64,000 nucleotides of DNA, taken from contig JAIQFI010000004.1 of NCBI GenBank assembly GCA_020073345.1, positions 62,001-126,000 of the forward strand, written 5' to 3'. This stretch comes from Terriglobia bacterium (GTDB lineage Bacteria > Acidobacteriota > Terriglobia > Bryobacterales > Bryobacteraceae). Positions 1 to 8,951 of this stretch are shown piece after piece. The translations under genes and the position numbers were made by a program. Within the stretch, counting starts at the first letter, position 1. Every line of letters begins with the position of its first letter. Under the pieces are notes generated by a model that was not told the DNA's origin, searched no databases, and was given only the letters and a program-made list of their open reading frames with translations.

Positions 1-1992
1 GATGCTCTTTGGTACAGATTCATGACCGCACCGTTCCCCCGGTTGGATCCGTAAACTACCTTGGCGCGATCCGGAGACCAAACGGGGAAGCTATTTAACC
101 CTGGTTCGAAAGTGAAGCGCGACTCGGTGTTGCCGTGTTCCAAGTCTGTGATCCATAAGTCGCGGTTCGACCCGGTCTCCCGCTCGACCACCATCCGTTT
201 TGCGTCGAGCGAAAGGGCGAAATCCCGGCTTTGCACGACCCCTCCGACTGCGTCCATCTCTTTTCCGGAACGGTCGAACCAGAAGTGCTGTGTGCCGCCC
301 CCTCCCGCTCCGGGCTGGTAGATCAGCATTCCCTGAGTGGAGATCGAGTAAAAGAAATCGCCGGGGTTTGCTCCGTGCGACACTTGTTCGGCGACTGGAA
401 AAAGATCGCCCTTCGCAGCGAAGTCGTGGGGATCCACTGGTTGGGCCATCAGCGTCTGCTCCCGGACAAAGAGCAGGTGGCCCTCAAAGTATGCTGGTTT
501 GGACTCGTCGAGCACCAAGCGACGACTCTCCTTGGAATCGAGCGACGCGAGGTAGATCCCGTTTTCCTTGCCGCCGATAGCCACGTACAGAAAACGCCGG
601 CCATCGGGCAGGAATACAGGCATACGGTGGGCGCCGGCTTCTGCCTTGGTGATCAGCGTCGAGAGACCGCCCGTCTGCAACACGCGGTAGAGCCCGGTAT
701 TGGGAGGCTTGAAATCGGCATAGACGATCACGCCGTCGCGGTTCCACGCGCCTCCTTGACCGGCGCCCGTTTCGCACAGCACCTGCGCGGGCCCTCCATT
801 GACCGGAAATCTTCTTCAGTTTGCCATCAACAAAGAAGGCGATATAACGGCTGTCCGGGGACCAGAACGGATAGCTCGCCCCGCTGGTTCCTGCCAGGGG
901 TTGCGCTTGCAGGGAATCGAGAGCGCGCACCCAGAGCTGGTTTCCGCCTTCCCCTTGAGCGCGCAGGACCACGTAATGGCCGTCGGGCGACACAGCAAAA
1001 TCCCGGACGCTTCGGGCTTTTTCCGGACCTGGCAGTGTGTACTGGAGCACCTGCCGCTCAGGCGGCTGCTCGCGGAAGTGCAGGAACGCGAGACCTGCTG
1101 CTCCCATCGCCAGCACGCCCGCCACTGCCCAGGGAATCCATGTGGGGCGGGCTTCAGCCCGCGGTAGGCGTTCAGCCTGCCCTTCGTCCTCGAGCAGAAA
1201 CCGCGCTTCACCGATGTCCTTCAGCCGCAGCTTCAGGTCCCTCTGCAAACAGCGCCGGAGCAATTTGCGAACTCTCGGAGGAACCCGCTCCAAATCGGGG
1301 TTTTTCGTGAGCACGTGCGCCAGCGTATCCGAGACGGTGTCTCCTTCGAACAGCCGTGTCCCCGTAAGGATTTCGTACAGCACTACGCCGAAGGCCCACA
1401 CGTCGGCGCGCTTATCCACGCGCTGCCCGCGAGCCTGCTCCGGACTCATATAGCCGGCGGTGCCCATCAACATTCCGGCCTGCGTCGCTCGCATCGTCAG
1501 CGTGGGTGATAGCTCGGAGTCGCGTGGACTGTCATCCGCGGCAGCCGTGGCGAGGCCGAAATCGAGAACTTTGAGCACGCCCTCGGGAGTGATCTTGATG
1601 TTGGCCGGTTTCAGATCGCGGTGGACGATACCCTTTTCGTGCGCGGCTTCGAGCGCATCGATCATCTGGGCGGCGTACTTCAGCGTGGTGTCGAGCGGCA
1701 GAGGACCGGCCAGCGTCTCGCCTTCGACCAGCTCCATGATCAGCGCGCGGACATTGTTATCCTGCTCGACTCCGTAAATCGCGGCGATGTTGGGATGGTT
1801 CAGAGACGCCAGCACCTGCGCTTCGCGCGTGAAGCGGGCCATGCGGTCGGGATCGTTGGCGAAAGCCGCCGGAAGCACCTTGATCGCAACCTCGCGGCCG
1901 AGCTTGGTGTCGATGCCGCGATAGACTTCGCCCATGCCGCCCTCGCCCAGCTTGGCGGTGATGCGGTAATGCGCGATGGTGGAGCCGATCAT
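1..1992 (-). pseudogene. Ser/Thr protein kinase with PD40/TolB-like sensor domain, frameshifted and cut by window edge
   Basis: Membrane Ser/Thr kinase (PknB type) whose C-terminal part is a WD40-like beta-propeller. The N-terminal kinase domain (about residues 9-270) is intact: glycine loop [12 protein letters not shown] lysine K38, catalytic HRDLKPAN with D126, and DFG at D144. A single membrane segment follows near residues 288-308, then propeller repeats such as [10 protein letters not shown]. At 803-806 one extra base shifts the frame. The wrong frame ends at 484, while the correct frame stays open without a stop from there down to base 1 and still encodes propeller repeats (e.g. [24 protein letters not shown]). 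The gene therefore continues beyond the window. It is either a recent pseudogene or a sequencing error. The start is ATG at 1992. Confidence 0.85.
803..806 (-). other. single-base frameshift inside the kinase gene
   Basis: The plus strand reads CCGG where CGG would keep the frame. Deleting one base restores a continuous coding frame across the propeller domain. On the coding strand the peptide GKLKKIS then continues as [13 protein letters not shown], a typical PD40 sequence, instead of an arginine-rich nonsense stretch. The extra base sits in a C2G2 run, so either a C or a G may be the insertion. Confidence 0.85.
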
Positions 1993-2035
1993 GCGTCTCC
2001 GACTATTCTCTACTGTCTGCGGCTACGATGGAAAG

Positions 2036-2398
2036 TCAGGCGGCGCGCTTGGAGCCGTTGCCGCCTTTTTTGAGGGAATCGAGGAAAGCCTTCTGGGACT
2101 TCTGCAGTTCCTTGACCGACTCGGTGAGGGACGCGAGCTGGGAGTCCATCCGCAGCACGATCTTCATGCCGCCCTCCACGAGCTTGCGGGTGGCTTCGAG
2201 CCGCTTGTCAAACTTTTCCATGCGCTGCTCAGCGCGGTCAAGGCGCCGCATAGCCTCCTCATGCCGCTGGTCGGCGCGATCCATGCGCTTTTCAGCCTGT
2301 TCCATGCGCTTGTTGAACCGGATCTCCATCTGGTTCCCCCGCTCCGTCATCGCGTGCAGGAGGGATTCGATTCGCGCGAACCGCTCTTCAGGTTCCAT
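2036..2398 (-). CDS. small coiled-coil protein
   Basis: A 120-residue, highly charged protein with no membrane segment or signal peptide. Nearly the whole chain shows a heptad-like pattern rich in Glu, Arg, Lys, Met and Gln (RMEQAEKRMDRADQR, RLDRAEQRMEKFDKR), so a long coiled coil is expected. The C-terminus is basic and glycine-rich (KKGGNGSKRAA). ATG at 2398 is preferred; a TTG at 2416 would overlap the stop of the upstream response-regulator gene by a few bases. It follows the two-component pair 3879-6974/2413-3879 in the same direction, so co-transcription is likely. Function is unknown; similar short coiled-coil proteins are common in Acidobacteria and cyanobacteria. Confidence 0.7.
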   Translation of the reverse strand: MEPEERFARIESLLHAMTERGNQMEIRFNKRMEQAEKRMDRADQRHEEAMRRLDRAEQRMEKFDKRLEATRKLVEGGMKIVLRMDSQLASLTESVKELQKSQKAFLDSLKKGGNGSKRAA

Positions 2399-2412
2399 GA
2401 TTCCGCAGTATA

Positions 2413-3879
2413 TCAACCCGCCGTGCGTTTCCGGATCTCGATGTTCAGGCGCTTGATCTTCTGATTCAGCGTCGAAAGGGGAATACGCAGGGCCTCGGCT
2501 GCCGAGGTCTGGCTCCAGTCGGAAGCCTCCAGTTGTTCCATGATCTTGCGGCGCTCGTAATCCGCGACGATCTCGAACAGCGAAGCGTCGGCCGGCAAAC
2601 TACCGCTTTCGTCGCGGCGAATGCGCAGCCCGCGCGCTTCCAGAAGATGTTCGGGAAGAACATCCACGGGTACGTTGGTGGTCGAAGCCAGGACCACCGC
2701 GCGCTCCACCACGTTCTCCAGTTCCCGGACGTTGCCCGGCCAGGCATGGTCCATCAGGATCTGCATGGCGTCCGGCTCGAAATACAGGCGCGAACGGTTG
2801 TGCTCGTCGAGAAACTTCTCGTTCTCGCGGCAGTATTTGCTGAAGAAGTGCTCCACCAGCGCGGGAATGTCTTCCTTGCGGTCGCGCAGCGGCGGCAACG
2901 CCAGGTTGATGACGTTCAGCCGGTAGTACAGGTCTTCGCGAAACTTCCCTTCTTCGACGAACTTCTTCAGATCGGCGTTGGTCGCAGCCACGATCCGCAC
3001 GTCCACGCGGATCGTCTCGGCCGAGCCCAGCGGCATGAACTCGCGTTCCTGGATCACGCGCAGCAGCTTGGTCTGGGTCTCGAGCGAAATCGTGCCGATC
3101 TCGTCGAAAAAGATGGTCCCGTGATCGGCCACTTCAAAGTAGCCCTTGCGCGCCGCCAGCGCTCCGGTAAACGCGCCGCGTACGTGACCGAAGAGCGCCG
3201 ATTCCAGCAGATCCGGCGGAACCGAGCCGGAGTGAACGGGGACAAAGGGATGCTCGGAGCGCGCGGAATGCGCATGGATCGCGTTGGCGATCAGTTCCTT
3301 CCCGGTTCCCGTTTCCCCGGTGATCAGGATGGTCGCGCGGCTGGCTGCCACTTGCCCCACCAGGTCGAGAATCTTCAGCATCCGCTCGCTCTTGCCCACG
3401 ATGTTCGGGAAGCTGTAGCGTTGCTTGAGCGCGCGCTTGAGCTCGGTGTTTTCCCGCTCCAGCCGCCGCTTGGCGATCATGTGATCGATCTCGATCAGCA
3501 GCTTTTCGTTATCCCAGGGCTTGGGGAAATAATCGTTGGCGCCGCGCTTCAGCGCGTCCACCGCCACTTCAACCGACCCGTACGCCGTGATCATGAAAAT
3601 GGGCGTCTCGCGGTCGCGCTGCCGGACTTCTTCGAGCACCTGCATCCCGCTCTTATCCGGCATCATGAGGTCCAGCAGTACCAGATCGTAGGCCGAGCCT
3701 TCCAGGCGCTTCAGTCCCTCGGTGGCGTTGGCCGCGAGTTCCACGCGATAGTTCTCGCTCGCGAGCAGCGCTTCCAGGCTGTCGCGAATATCGGGCTCAT
3801 CGTCGATGACCAGGATGCGCCCGCGGGCGGTATCCCCCGTCAGCACGTCGGGAGGAAAATTGGCGACTGTATCGGCCAT
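2413..3879 (-). CDS. sigma-54-dependent response regulator, NtrC family
   Basis: DNA-binding response regulator that activates sigma-54 promoters. The receiver domain (residues 20-135) has the acidic pair D26/D27, phospho-acceptor D70, T98 and K120. The AAA+ domain (about 158-400) has Walker A GETGTGKE at 188-195, the sigma-54 contact loop GAFTGA at 235-240, and Walker B FFDEIG with D259/E260. A Fis-type helix-turn-helix closes the protein (WSQTSAAEALRIPLSTLNQKIKRL). Its ATG overlaps the stop codon of the sensor kinase gene by one base, so the two are translationally coupled and almost certainly cognate partners. Full length for the family; targets are not evident from the window. Confidence 0.95.
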   Translation of the reverse strand: MADTVANFPPDVLTGDTARGRILVIDDEPDIRDSLEALLASENYRVELAANATEGLKRLEGSAYDLVLLDLMMPDKSGMQVLEEVRQRDRETPIFMITAYGSVEVAVDALKRGANDYFPKPWDNEKLLIEIDHMIAKRRLERENTELKRALKQRYSFPNIVGKSERMLKILDLVGQVAASRATILITGETGTGKELIANAIHAHSARSEHPFVPVHSGSVPPDLLESALFGHVRGAFTGALAARKGYFEVADHGTIFFDEIGTISLETQTKLLRVIQEREFMPLGSAETIRVDVRIVAATNADLKKFVEEGKFREDLYYRLNVINLALPPLRDRKEDIPALVEHFFSKYCRENEKFLDEHNRSRLYFEPDAMQILMDHAWPGNVRELENVVERAVVLASTTNVPVDVLPEHLLEARGLRIRRDESGSLPADASLFEIVADYERRKIMEQLEASDWSQTSAAEALRIPLSTLNQKIKRLNIEIRKRTAG

Positions 3880-6800
3880 TACTGGATGAACCTGTCGGGT
3901 CGCACAAGGCCGGCGCCGCCCTCGACCCGTTCAGGACGATCCATCCCCAACGCGGCGCCCGGCTCTGTTGTGCGTCCGATTATAGGATGAGACTGCGCGA
4001 CGATGGTCGCCGGAACAGAGGGAACCTCCGTTCTGATAGGAGTAGCCATGGACGCGGCGGCCGCCGGAGCGGACACAGGGGGGACGGCCACGCCGGGGGC
4101 TTCCCGCCTGGCTGACAAAGGCACAAAAGCGCCAGAGGCGCCCGGGAACGTCAGCAGGAACTGCGTTCCCCTGCCCGGCTGGCTGTGCACCGCGATATCG
4201 CCGCCGTGCTCGCGCACGATCCCGTAACTTACAGAAAGTCCGAGGCCGGTGCCTTTGAGCGCCCCCTTGGTGGTGAAGAACGGATCGAAGATACGCGCCA
4301 GATTCTCCGGTGCGATGCCCACTCCCGTATCGCGTACGCTGACCCGTACCGCTCCATTCCATCGGTCGGTCTCAACGGTCAGCGAGCCGCCGGCCGACCC
4401 GCCAGATTCAATCGCGTCGCGCCCGTTCAGGAACAGGTTGAGAAAGACTTGCTGCAGCTTGCCGGGACTGCCCTTGATGAGCGTGATGCTTTCGTCCAGT
4501 TTCAGGTCCACCTTCACCGAACTTTTTGCGAACTGGTGTTCCACCAAAGTCAGCGTCTCCCGGAGCACCTTGTTCAGGTCCACTGGAACAAACTCGGTGG
4601 GCGAGGTGCGCGAGAAATTGAGCAGCGAGTTGACGATCTCGCTCGCCCGGAAGGTCTGCCGGGCGATCTTCTCCAGCAGCGGGGCTTTCTGCTCGTCGCC
4701 TGAAATCTGTTTCGCCAGCATCTGGGCGTAGGTCGAAATCACTGCCAGAGGCGTATTGACTTCGTGGGCGACACCCGCGGCCAGCAATCCGATGGAGCTG
4801 AGCTTGTCGGCTTGCATCAGCCGGCGCTCCAGCTCGGCGCGGTCGGTCACGTCGTCGAGGATGATCAGCCGGCCAATGCGCTCGCCTTCCCGCGAAATCA
4901 GCGGCGCCCCGGCTATGTTCAGGGTGGCGTTCTGCTGCCGCAACCGGTACTGGTAGATATTCTGGACGCCGGCGTCGTCGCGCGACATTTCGAGCTGGTC
5001 GCACAGATCTTCCGGCAGAAGTTCCCGAAGCTTTCGCCCGACGGCGTCCTGGCGGAGAATGCCGGTCAGCTTCTCCACTTGCGAATTCCAGCTTTCGACG
5101 CGATCTTCCAGATCGGCCGCCAAAATACCCACGTGGATGGACTCGACGATGTTTTCCGAAAACTCTTTGAGCCGTTCGTACTCGTCGGCCTTGCGCTGGA
5201 GAGACTCGTACAGCTTGGCATTGTCGATCGCGATGCCGACATAACCAGAGAGCGTCATCAGCAGCTCGACGTCTTCGCTCGACAGGAAATCGTAGGATTC
5301 CGTGCGGCTCACTCCCAGGTATGCAATGGTCCGGCCGCGCGCCGAGCACGGGAGATAGTAAGTCAACTCCAGCTCGGCAATGGAGCGCCGGACGCCCGAG
5401 GGCCACTCGTGCGAGACCACGTCCAGCAAATTGCGGGTACGCTCGAAAAACAGATAGGGCTTCTTGGGACTCGCGCTCAGGAAGCTCAGGTCCAGACCGT
5501 AAGGAACCTGCTCGGTTTGCGGACCGCGGCGGTTGCTGGCCAGCTCCAACTGGAAACGGTTCTCCGTCTCGTCCCAGATAAAAAACGCCACGTGGCGGAT
5601 GCCCAGCGTGCGAATCAGCCGGTCCGCGACGCTTTCGAGCATCACGTGCAGATCCGTCGGCGATCCCAGCTCGCGCGCGAACTCGATCAGCGTGCGGCGG
5701 TAATCGTACCGGTCCTTGTAGAAATAGCGGTCCAGCTGCTCCTGGGCCCATTTGCGGATCGGCTGGAACACGAACGCCGCGATCAGGATCATCACGACCA
5801 TGGTTGCGCCATTCAGCTCTACCGCGCCGCTCACCGAAAAGATGAGGCCGTAGAAGATCGCCAGCACGCAGAACGTGGCCAGCGTATAGGCGTAGCCCTG
5901 CTGGAAAATGACATCCACGTCCATCAGCCGGTAGCGCAAAATGGCGTAGGCCCAGGTCAGCGGGATGAGCGGCAGCGAGAGCACCGCCAGGTTCATAGCC
6001 TGATTCGGAGCCACTCCGAACATATACGGCACGGCGTAAATCAGGGCGAACGGAATAATGCCCAGCAGCGCGCCGTTGCGCAGCCAGGTGAGTTGGCGGC
6101 GAACAATAGGATCGGATGCCCGGCGCATCTGGAAGGCGAGCACCGCGCCACCCGCCAGATACATTGCGACCAGGAAGCCCAGCCACATCCGGTCCAGCAG
6201 CCAGCGCATTTCGATCAACGGAGCCGCGGTCCTGAGCCACCCGAAGATGAACCCCGACTGGATCGTCAACAGCGCCAGACCCGGCAGGTACACCAGCACA
6301 GCGGCTCCCCTGCGCCGGATCCAGGATTGCCGGTCGGGGAAGCAGAAGCAGAAATGCAGGAACAGCGTGGGCGCCAGGAACCACGCCATCACATTGCCCA
6401 GATAGATCGCCTTGTCAAAGTTGTTCAGCTTTCCGGTGTAGTGGAATGTCGACAAAACGAACGAGGCCAGGCACAACAGGTAAAAGTGCAGTGCTCGCGG
6501 CGCGCTGCCGCGGCGGAAATAGACGAACAAACCAATGGCCAGGTACACCACGCCGACTGCGTACTGATAGTAGAGCGTCGAATCGCGAGTGACCTCGCCG
6601 ATGATCACCGGCGCGGGAACTTCCGTGTCCCCGTGCAGGATCTTGTACTCGGCCTTGTGCCAGGTGCCCAGCTGCAAGAGAACCTGCGCGGCGTCTTCCG
6701 CCCGGCCGATCCGCACACCGTCTATCGAGATCAGGGCATCGCCTTGGTGGATTCCGGCTTTCTCCGCCGGGCTACTTGGAGCGATGTAGGTTGCCACAGG

Positions 6801-6974
6801 CATCGACTGGCCGGATACTTGCCGGTCTACCCAGGTGACCCCATCGTCGGGCGTGTGGTACTTGCTCTGCTGCTGAAAATTAAGCGCGGCCGCGACCACC
6901 GCCGCCACGGTGACGATCATCAGCAGAGCGTTCGTTAGCTGTTGGCGCAGTTCCCGCATGGCCCGAACAGACAC
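3879..6974 (-). CDS. PDZ-containing membrane sensor histidine kinase
   Basis: Sensor kinase partner of the NtrC-type regulator. Order of parts: membrane helix at about 12-32; a PDZ-like domain at about 45-115 (SSPAEKAGIHQGDALISIDG); a block of several membrane helices to about 395; GAF-like domain at about 430-590; PAS at about 605-710; HisKA with phospho-acceptor H737 in HEVNTPLA; HATPase with an N-box (NLFLNGRDAIES) and G-boxes DTGVGIAPE and GTGLGLS. A Pro/Ala-rich tail of about 85 residues follows the catalytic domain and is unusual. The start is GTG at 6974 (GGAG just upstream); ATG at 6959 is the alternative. The periplasmic PDZ suggests sensing of a peptide or protein C-terminus, which is inference. 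Confidence 0.93.
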   Translation of the reverse strand: MSVRAMRELRQQLTNALLMIVTVAAVVAAALNFQQQSKYHTPDDGVTWVDRQVSGQSMPVATYIAPSSPAEKAGIHQGDALISIDGVRIGRAEDAAQVLLQLGTWHKAEYKILHGDTEVPAPVIIGEVTRDSTLYYQYAVGVVYLAIGLFVYFRRGSAPRALHFYLLCLASFVLSTFHYTGKLNNFDKAIYLGNVMAWFLAPTLFLHFCFCFPDRQSWIRRRGAAVLVYLPGLALLTIQSGFIFGWLRTAAPLIEMRWLLDRMWLGFLVAMYLAGGAVLAFQMRRASDPIVRRQLTWLRNGALLGIIPFALIYAVPYMFGVAPNQAMNLAVLSLPLIPLTWAYAILRYRLMDVDVIFQQGYAYTLATFCVLAIFYGLIFSVSGAVELNGATMVVMILIAAFVFQPIRKWAQEQLDRYFYKDRYDYRRTLIEFARELGSPTDLHVMLESVADRLIRTLGIRHVAFFIWDETENRFQLELASNRRGPQTEQVPYGLDLSFLSASPKKPYLFFERTRNLLDVVSHEWPSGVRRSIAELELTYYLPCSARGRTIAYLGVSRTESYDFLSSEDVELLMTLSGYVGIAIDNAKLYESLQRKADEYERLKEFSENIVESIHVGILAADLEDRVESWNSQVEKLTGILRQDAVGRKLRELLPEDLCDQLEMSRDDAGVQNIYQYRLRQQNATLNIAGAPLISREGERIGRLIILDDVTDRAELERRLMQADKLSSIGLLAAGVAHEVNTPLAVISTYAQMLAKQISGDEQKAPLLEKIARQTFRASEIVNSLLNFSRTSPTEFVPVDLNKVLRETLTLVEHQFAKSSVKVDLKLDESITLIKGSPGKLQQVFLNLFLNGRDAIESGGSAGGSLTVETDRWNGAVRVSVRDTGVGIAPENLARIFDPFFTTKGALKGTGLGLSVSYGIVREHGGDIAVHSQPGRGTQFLLTFPGASGAFVPLSARREAPGVAVPPVSAPAAAASMATPIRTEVPSVPATIVAQSHPIIGRTTEPGAALGMDRPERVEGGAGLVRPDRFIQ

Positions 6975-7027
6975 TTCTCCGATGAACTCGAATGCACGCC
7001 GCCTTCCAATCTAAGAATAGCGCGTAT

Positions 7028-7045
7028 CCTACTGAGGCTAGTAGG
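7028..7045. repeat. inverted repeat upstream of the sensor kinase gene
   Basis: CCTACT-GAGGCT-AGTAGG, a perfect 6-bp inverted repeat with a 6-base spacer, lies about 55 bases upstream of the sensor kinase start. It may be a regulator-binding site or an RNA hairpin. There is no T-tract, so a terminator is unlikely. Confidence 0.4.
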
Positions 7046-7083
7046 GCTTGAGCGGGCAGAGCCCTCAACTCTATGGATTTTGG

Positions 7084-7109
7084 AAAATAATCCTACGCGA
7101 AACGGTAGG
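7084..7109 (-). terminator. possible weak intrinsic terminator after the lipoprotein gene
   Basis: On the minus strand a 5-bp stem (CCTAC/GTAGG, arms at 7092-7096 and 7105-7109, 8-base loop) is followed by TTATTTT. It lies 5 bases beyond the lipoprotein stop. The short stem makes this a tentative call. Confidence 0.35.
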
Positions 7110-7114
7110 CACTC

Positions 7115-7786
7115 TCAGCCGGGCTCCACCGTCAGCGGGGCTGTCAGTTTGAACGTCAGCACGCTCTCGGCCGGGAAAACCGCGGGTTCTCCGTGCGTCG
7201 CCAGGACCACTCCAGTTCCCGCCGCGCCGCCGCTTGCTGCCCCAATGGCCGCGCCTTGCCCGCCACCCGCGATGGCGCCAATGGCCGCACCAATACCGGC
7301 GCCGATACCGACCTCGGTGGCGTCCTTGCGCTTCGTGGTATGAGCGCGGCGCGCGACAACGCCGGTGTTGATCTCCACTTCACGGCCGCCCACCCGCAAC
7401 TGGGTCAGGCGGACGGACAGGATCGCCACACCCTTTACACGGCCTCCGGGATCCGAGTTCACTACGCGCCCTTCCACCGGCGAACCGCCCTGGGCCACCA
7501 CTTTGCCATCAACGATGATCGGCTCCACCAGAGTGGCTGTAAACCTGTCACCCGTTTTCGTGCTTTTGGTCGAAAGCGTGGTCTGGGTTCGAACCTTGAT
7601 CGGCGTGCCTTGGTCGATGGTGACCGCTTGGGGCTTCGACGACAACGGAGAATCCGCTTTGGGGGACGCTGCGTCGGGAGCGGGCGTCAATCCCGTAACC
7701 GCCGATGGATCCTGAGTCTTGCTGCACCCCGCCAGCGACACCGCGATGGCCGTGACTAGCCATGCCGTTCTGAATCTGGTGTTCAT
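7115..7786 (-). CDS. glycine-zipper lipoprotein
   Basis: A 223-residue exported lipoprotein. A signal peptide ends in the lipobox SLAGC with C21 as the lipidation site. A linker rich in Pro/Ser/Ala follows, then a beta-rich central region (GTPIKVRTQTTLSTKSTKTGDRFTATL...). From about residue 158 to 195 there is a glycine-zipper segment (GIGAGIGAAIGAIAGG, GAAIGAASGG), a pattern seen in outer-membrane-associated lipoproteins that insert or oligomerise in membranes. ATG at 7786 is chosen because it starts the signal peptide directly; a TTG at 7813 is upstream. It stands alone between the sensor kinase and the radical SAM gene. Specific role unknown; envelope stability is plausible. Confidence 0.8.
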   Translation of the reverse strand: MNTRFRTAWLVTAIAVSLAGCSKTQDPSAVTGLTPAPDAASPKADSPLSSKPQAVTIDQGTPIKVRTQTTLSTKSTKTGDRFTATLVEPIIVDGKVVAQGGSPVEGRVVNSDPGGRVKGVAILSVRLTQLRVGGREVEINTGVVARRAHTTKRKDATEVGIGAGIGAAIGAIAGGGQGAAIGAASGGAAGTGVVLATHGEPAVFPAESVLTFKLTAPLTVEPG

Positions 7787-7875
7787 GTAAGGGCGACGCT
7801 GCGGCGCGGCCAAGTGTTACGAAATAGAAAACCCTACGTATCTCTCAGGCTTAGAACTAAGCACGACCTCAGGGG

Positions 7876-8913
7876 CTAATCTGAGGCGCCCTGGATCTTG
7901 ACCAGGGGCTGGCCGGTTTCGGCGGGCATCTCTGACTTTAGCGTCTGCTTGCCGCGCCAGAAGTCGAAGTACGAGACGTAATGTACGCAGCTTACGGTGC
8001 AGTAAGGGGCGCAGGGCTTTTCGGTGAGATATTCGCGGCGCAAATCCTGCTGGGTATAGTGTTCAAGAGGTTTCGCCGGGTAGCCGCGCTGCTGCGAGCA
8101 GTAATGCACCAGTCCGTCCTCGCAGATGTACATGTAGCGCGATCCGGCGCGGCACTTCCAGTCGTTGGGCTTGCCCTGCGCGATGGCGTCCTGGAAATAG
8201 CTGAACCGGGCGAAACCCCGGTTTTCCATGGCTTTCATCTCGTGGTAGACGCCCCGTTCGCGTTCGCTCAACGGGCGAAGCTGGCCGTCGCCGTCGTGAA
8301 TGATCCCGACCGTGGCCTGGAACCCGAGTTCCACCGCGCGGCGGCCCACCACCAGCGCGTCTTCCGGATTGTGAATCCCTCCGCCCACAACCGAGTTGAT
8401 GTTGACGCGGAACAAAGCGTGTTCGGCCAGCCCCTGCAGCTTCTTGTCGAGAACCTTGAGGCTTTTCTTGGAAACATCGTCGGGCATGACGTTGTCGATC
8501 GATATCTGCAGCCAGTCGAGCCCTGCCTGGTTCAGGCGCTTCACCCGATCCGGCGTCAGCAGGTAACCATTGGTGATCATGCCGGCGATCAAACCCCGGC
8601 GCCGCATGGCCCGGATAATGTCATCGAGATCGGGATGTAGCAGGGGTTCGCCCCCAGAAAGCGTCACGATGACCGTGCCCAGGTCCGCCAGACGATTGAT
8701 CCGCGCGATGATGGTTTCCGTGGGGACGGGCTTCGAGAAATCGTCGTATTCGTTGCAGTATGTACAGGATAGGTTGCACCGGCGGATGGGGATGATGTGC
8801 GCCATGATGGGATGGCGGGTAGACATCGCCCCCCAGGCGATCATCCGCAACTCCCGCAACCTGAGCGCAAACGATCGGGCACCCCGCCGCAATCTAAACC
8901 CGAGATCTGGCAT
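7876..8913 (-). CDS. radical SAM protein with SPASM-like C-terminus
   Basis: Radical SAM enzyme. The 4Fe-4S motif C-x3-C-x2-C is at C46, C50 and C53 (CNLSCTYC), followed by the SAM-binding element SGGEPLLHPD. The C-terminus carries further cysteines in a SPASM-like spacing (CRAGSRYMYICEDGLVHYC, then CAPYCTVSC), suggesting auxiliary Fe-S clusters as in peptide- or sugar-modifying members. The start is ATG at 8913, giving about 45 residues before the cluster; downstream ATGs at residues 24, 30 and 37 are possible. No precursor peptide gene is visible nearby. It is divergent from the GT39-type gene with only 38 bases between. The substrate cannot be read from the sequence. Confidence 0.88.
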   Translation of the reverse strand: MPDLGFRLRRGARSFALRLRELRMIAWGAMSTRHPIMAHIIPIRRCNLSCTYCNEYDDFSKPVPTETIIARINRLADLGTVIVTLSGGEPLLHPDLDDIIRAMRRRGLIAGMITNGYLLTPDRVKRLNQAGLDWLQISIDNVMPDDVSKKSLKVLDKKLQGLAEHALFRVNINSVVGGGIHNPEDALVVGRRAVELGFQATVGIIHDGDGQLRPLSERERGVYHEMKAMENRGFARFSYFQDAIAQGKPNDWKCRAGSRYMYICEDGLVHYCSQQRGYPAKPLEHYTQQDLRREYLTEKPCAPYCTVSCVHYVSYFDFWRGKQTLKSEMPAETGQPLVKIQGASD

Positions 8914-8951
8914 TAGGACTTTTTACCATTTAAACACGTCGTGCGGCATAC

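Noticed and set aside
231-1310. Long plus-strand open frame of about 359 codons
   Set aside because: It is antisense to the PD40 kinase gene. Its composition is Arg/Pro-rich with no family-like motif.
2533-3990. 485-codon plus-strand open frame
   Set aside because: Antisense to the NtrC-type regulator; shadow frame of GC-rich coding DNA with His/Gln/Arg-rich nonsense.
4764-6938. 724-codon plus-strand open frame opposite the sensor kinase
   Set aside because: Antisense shadow. The opposite strand encodes clear HisKA, HATPase, GAF and PDZ features.
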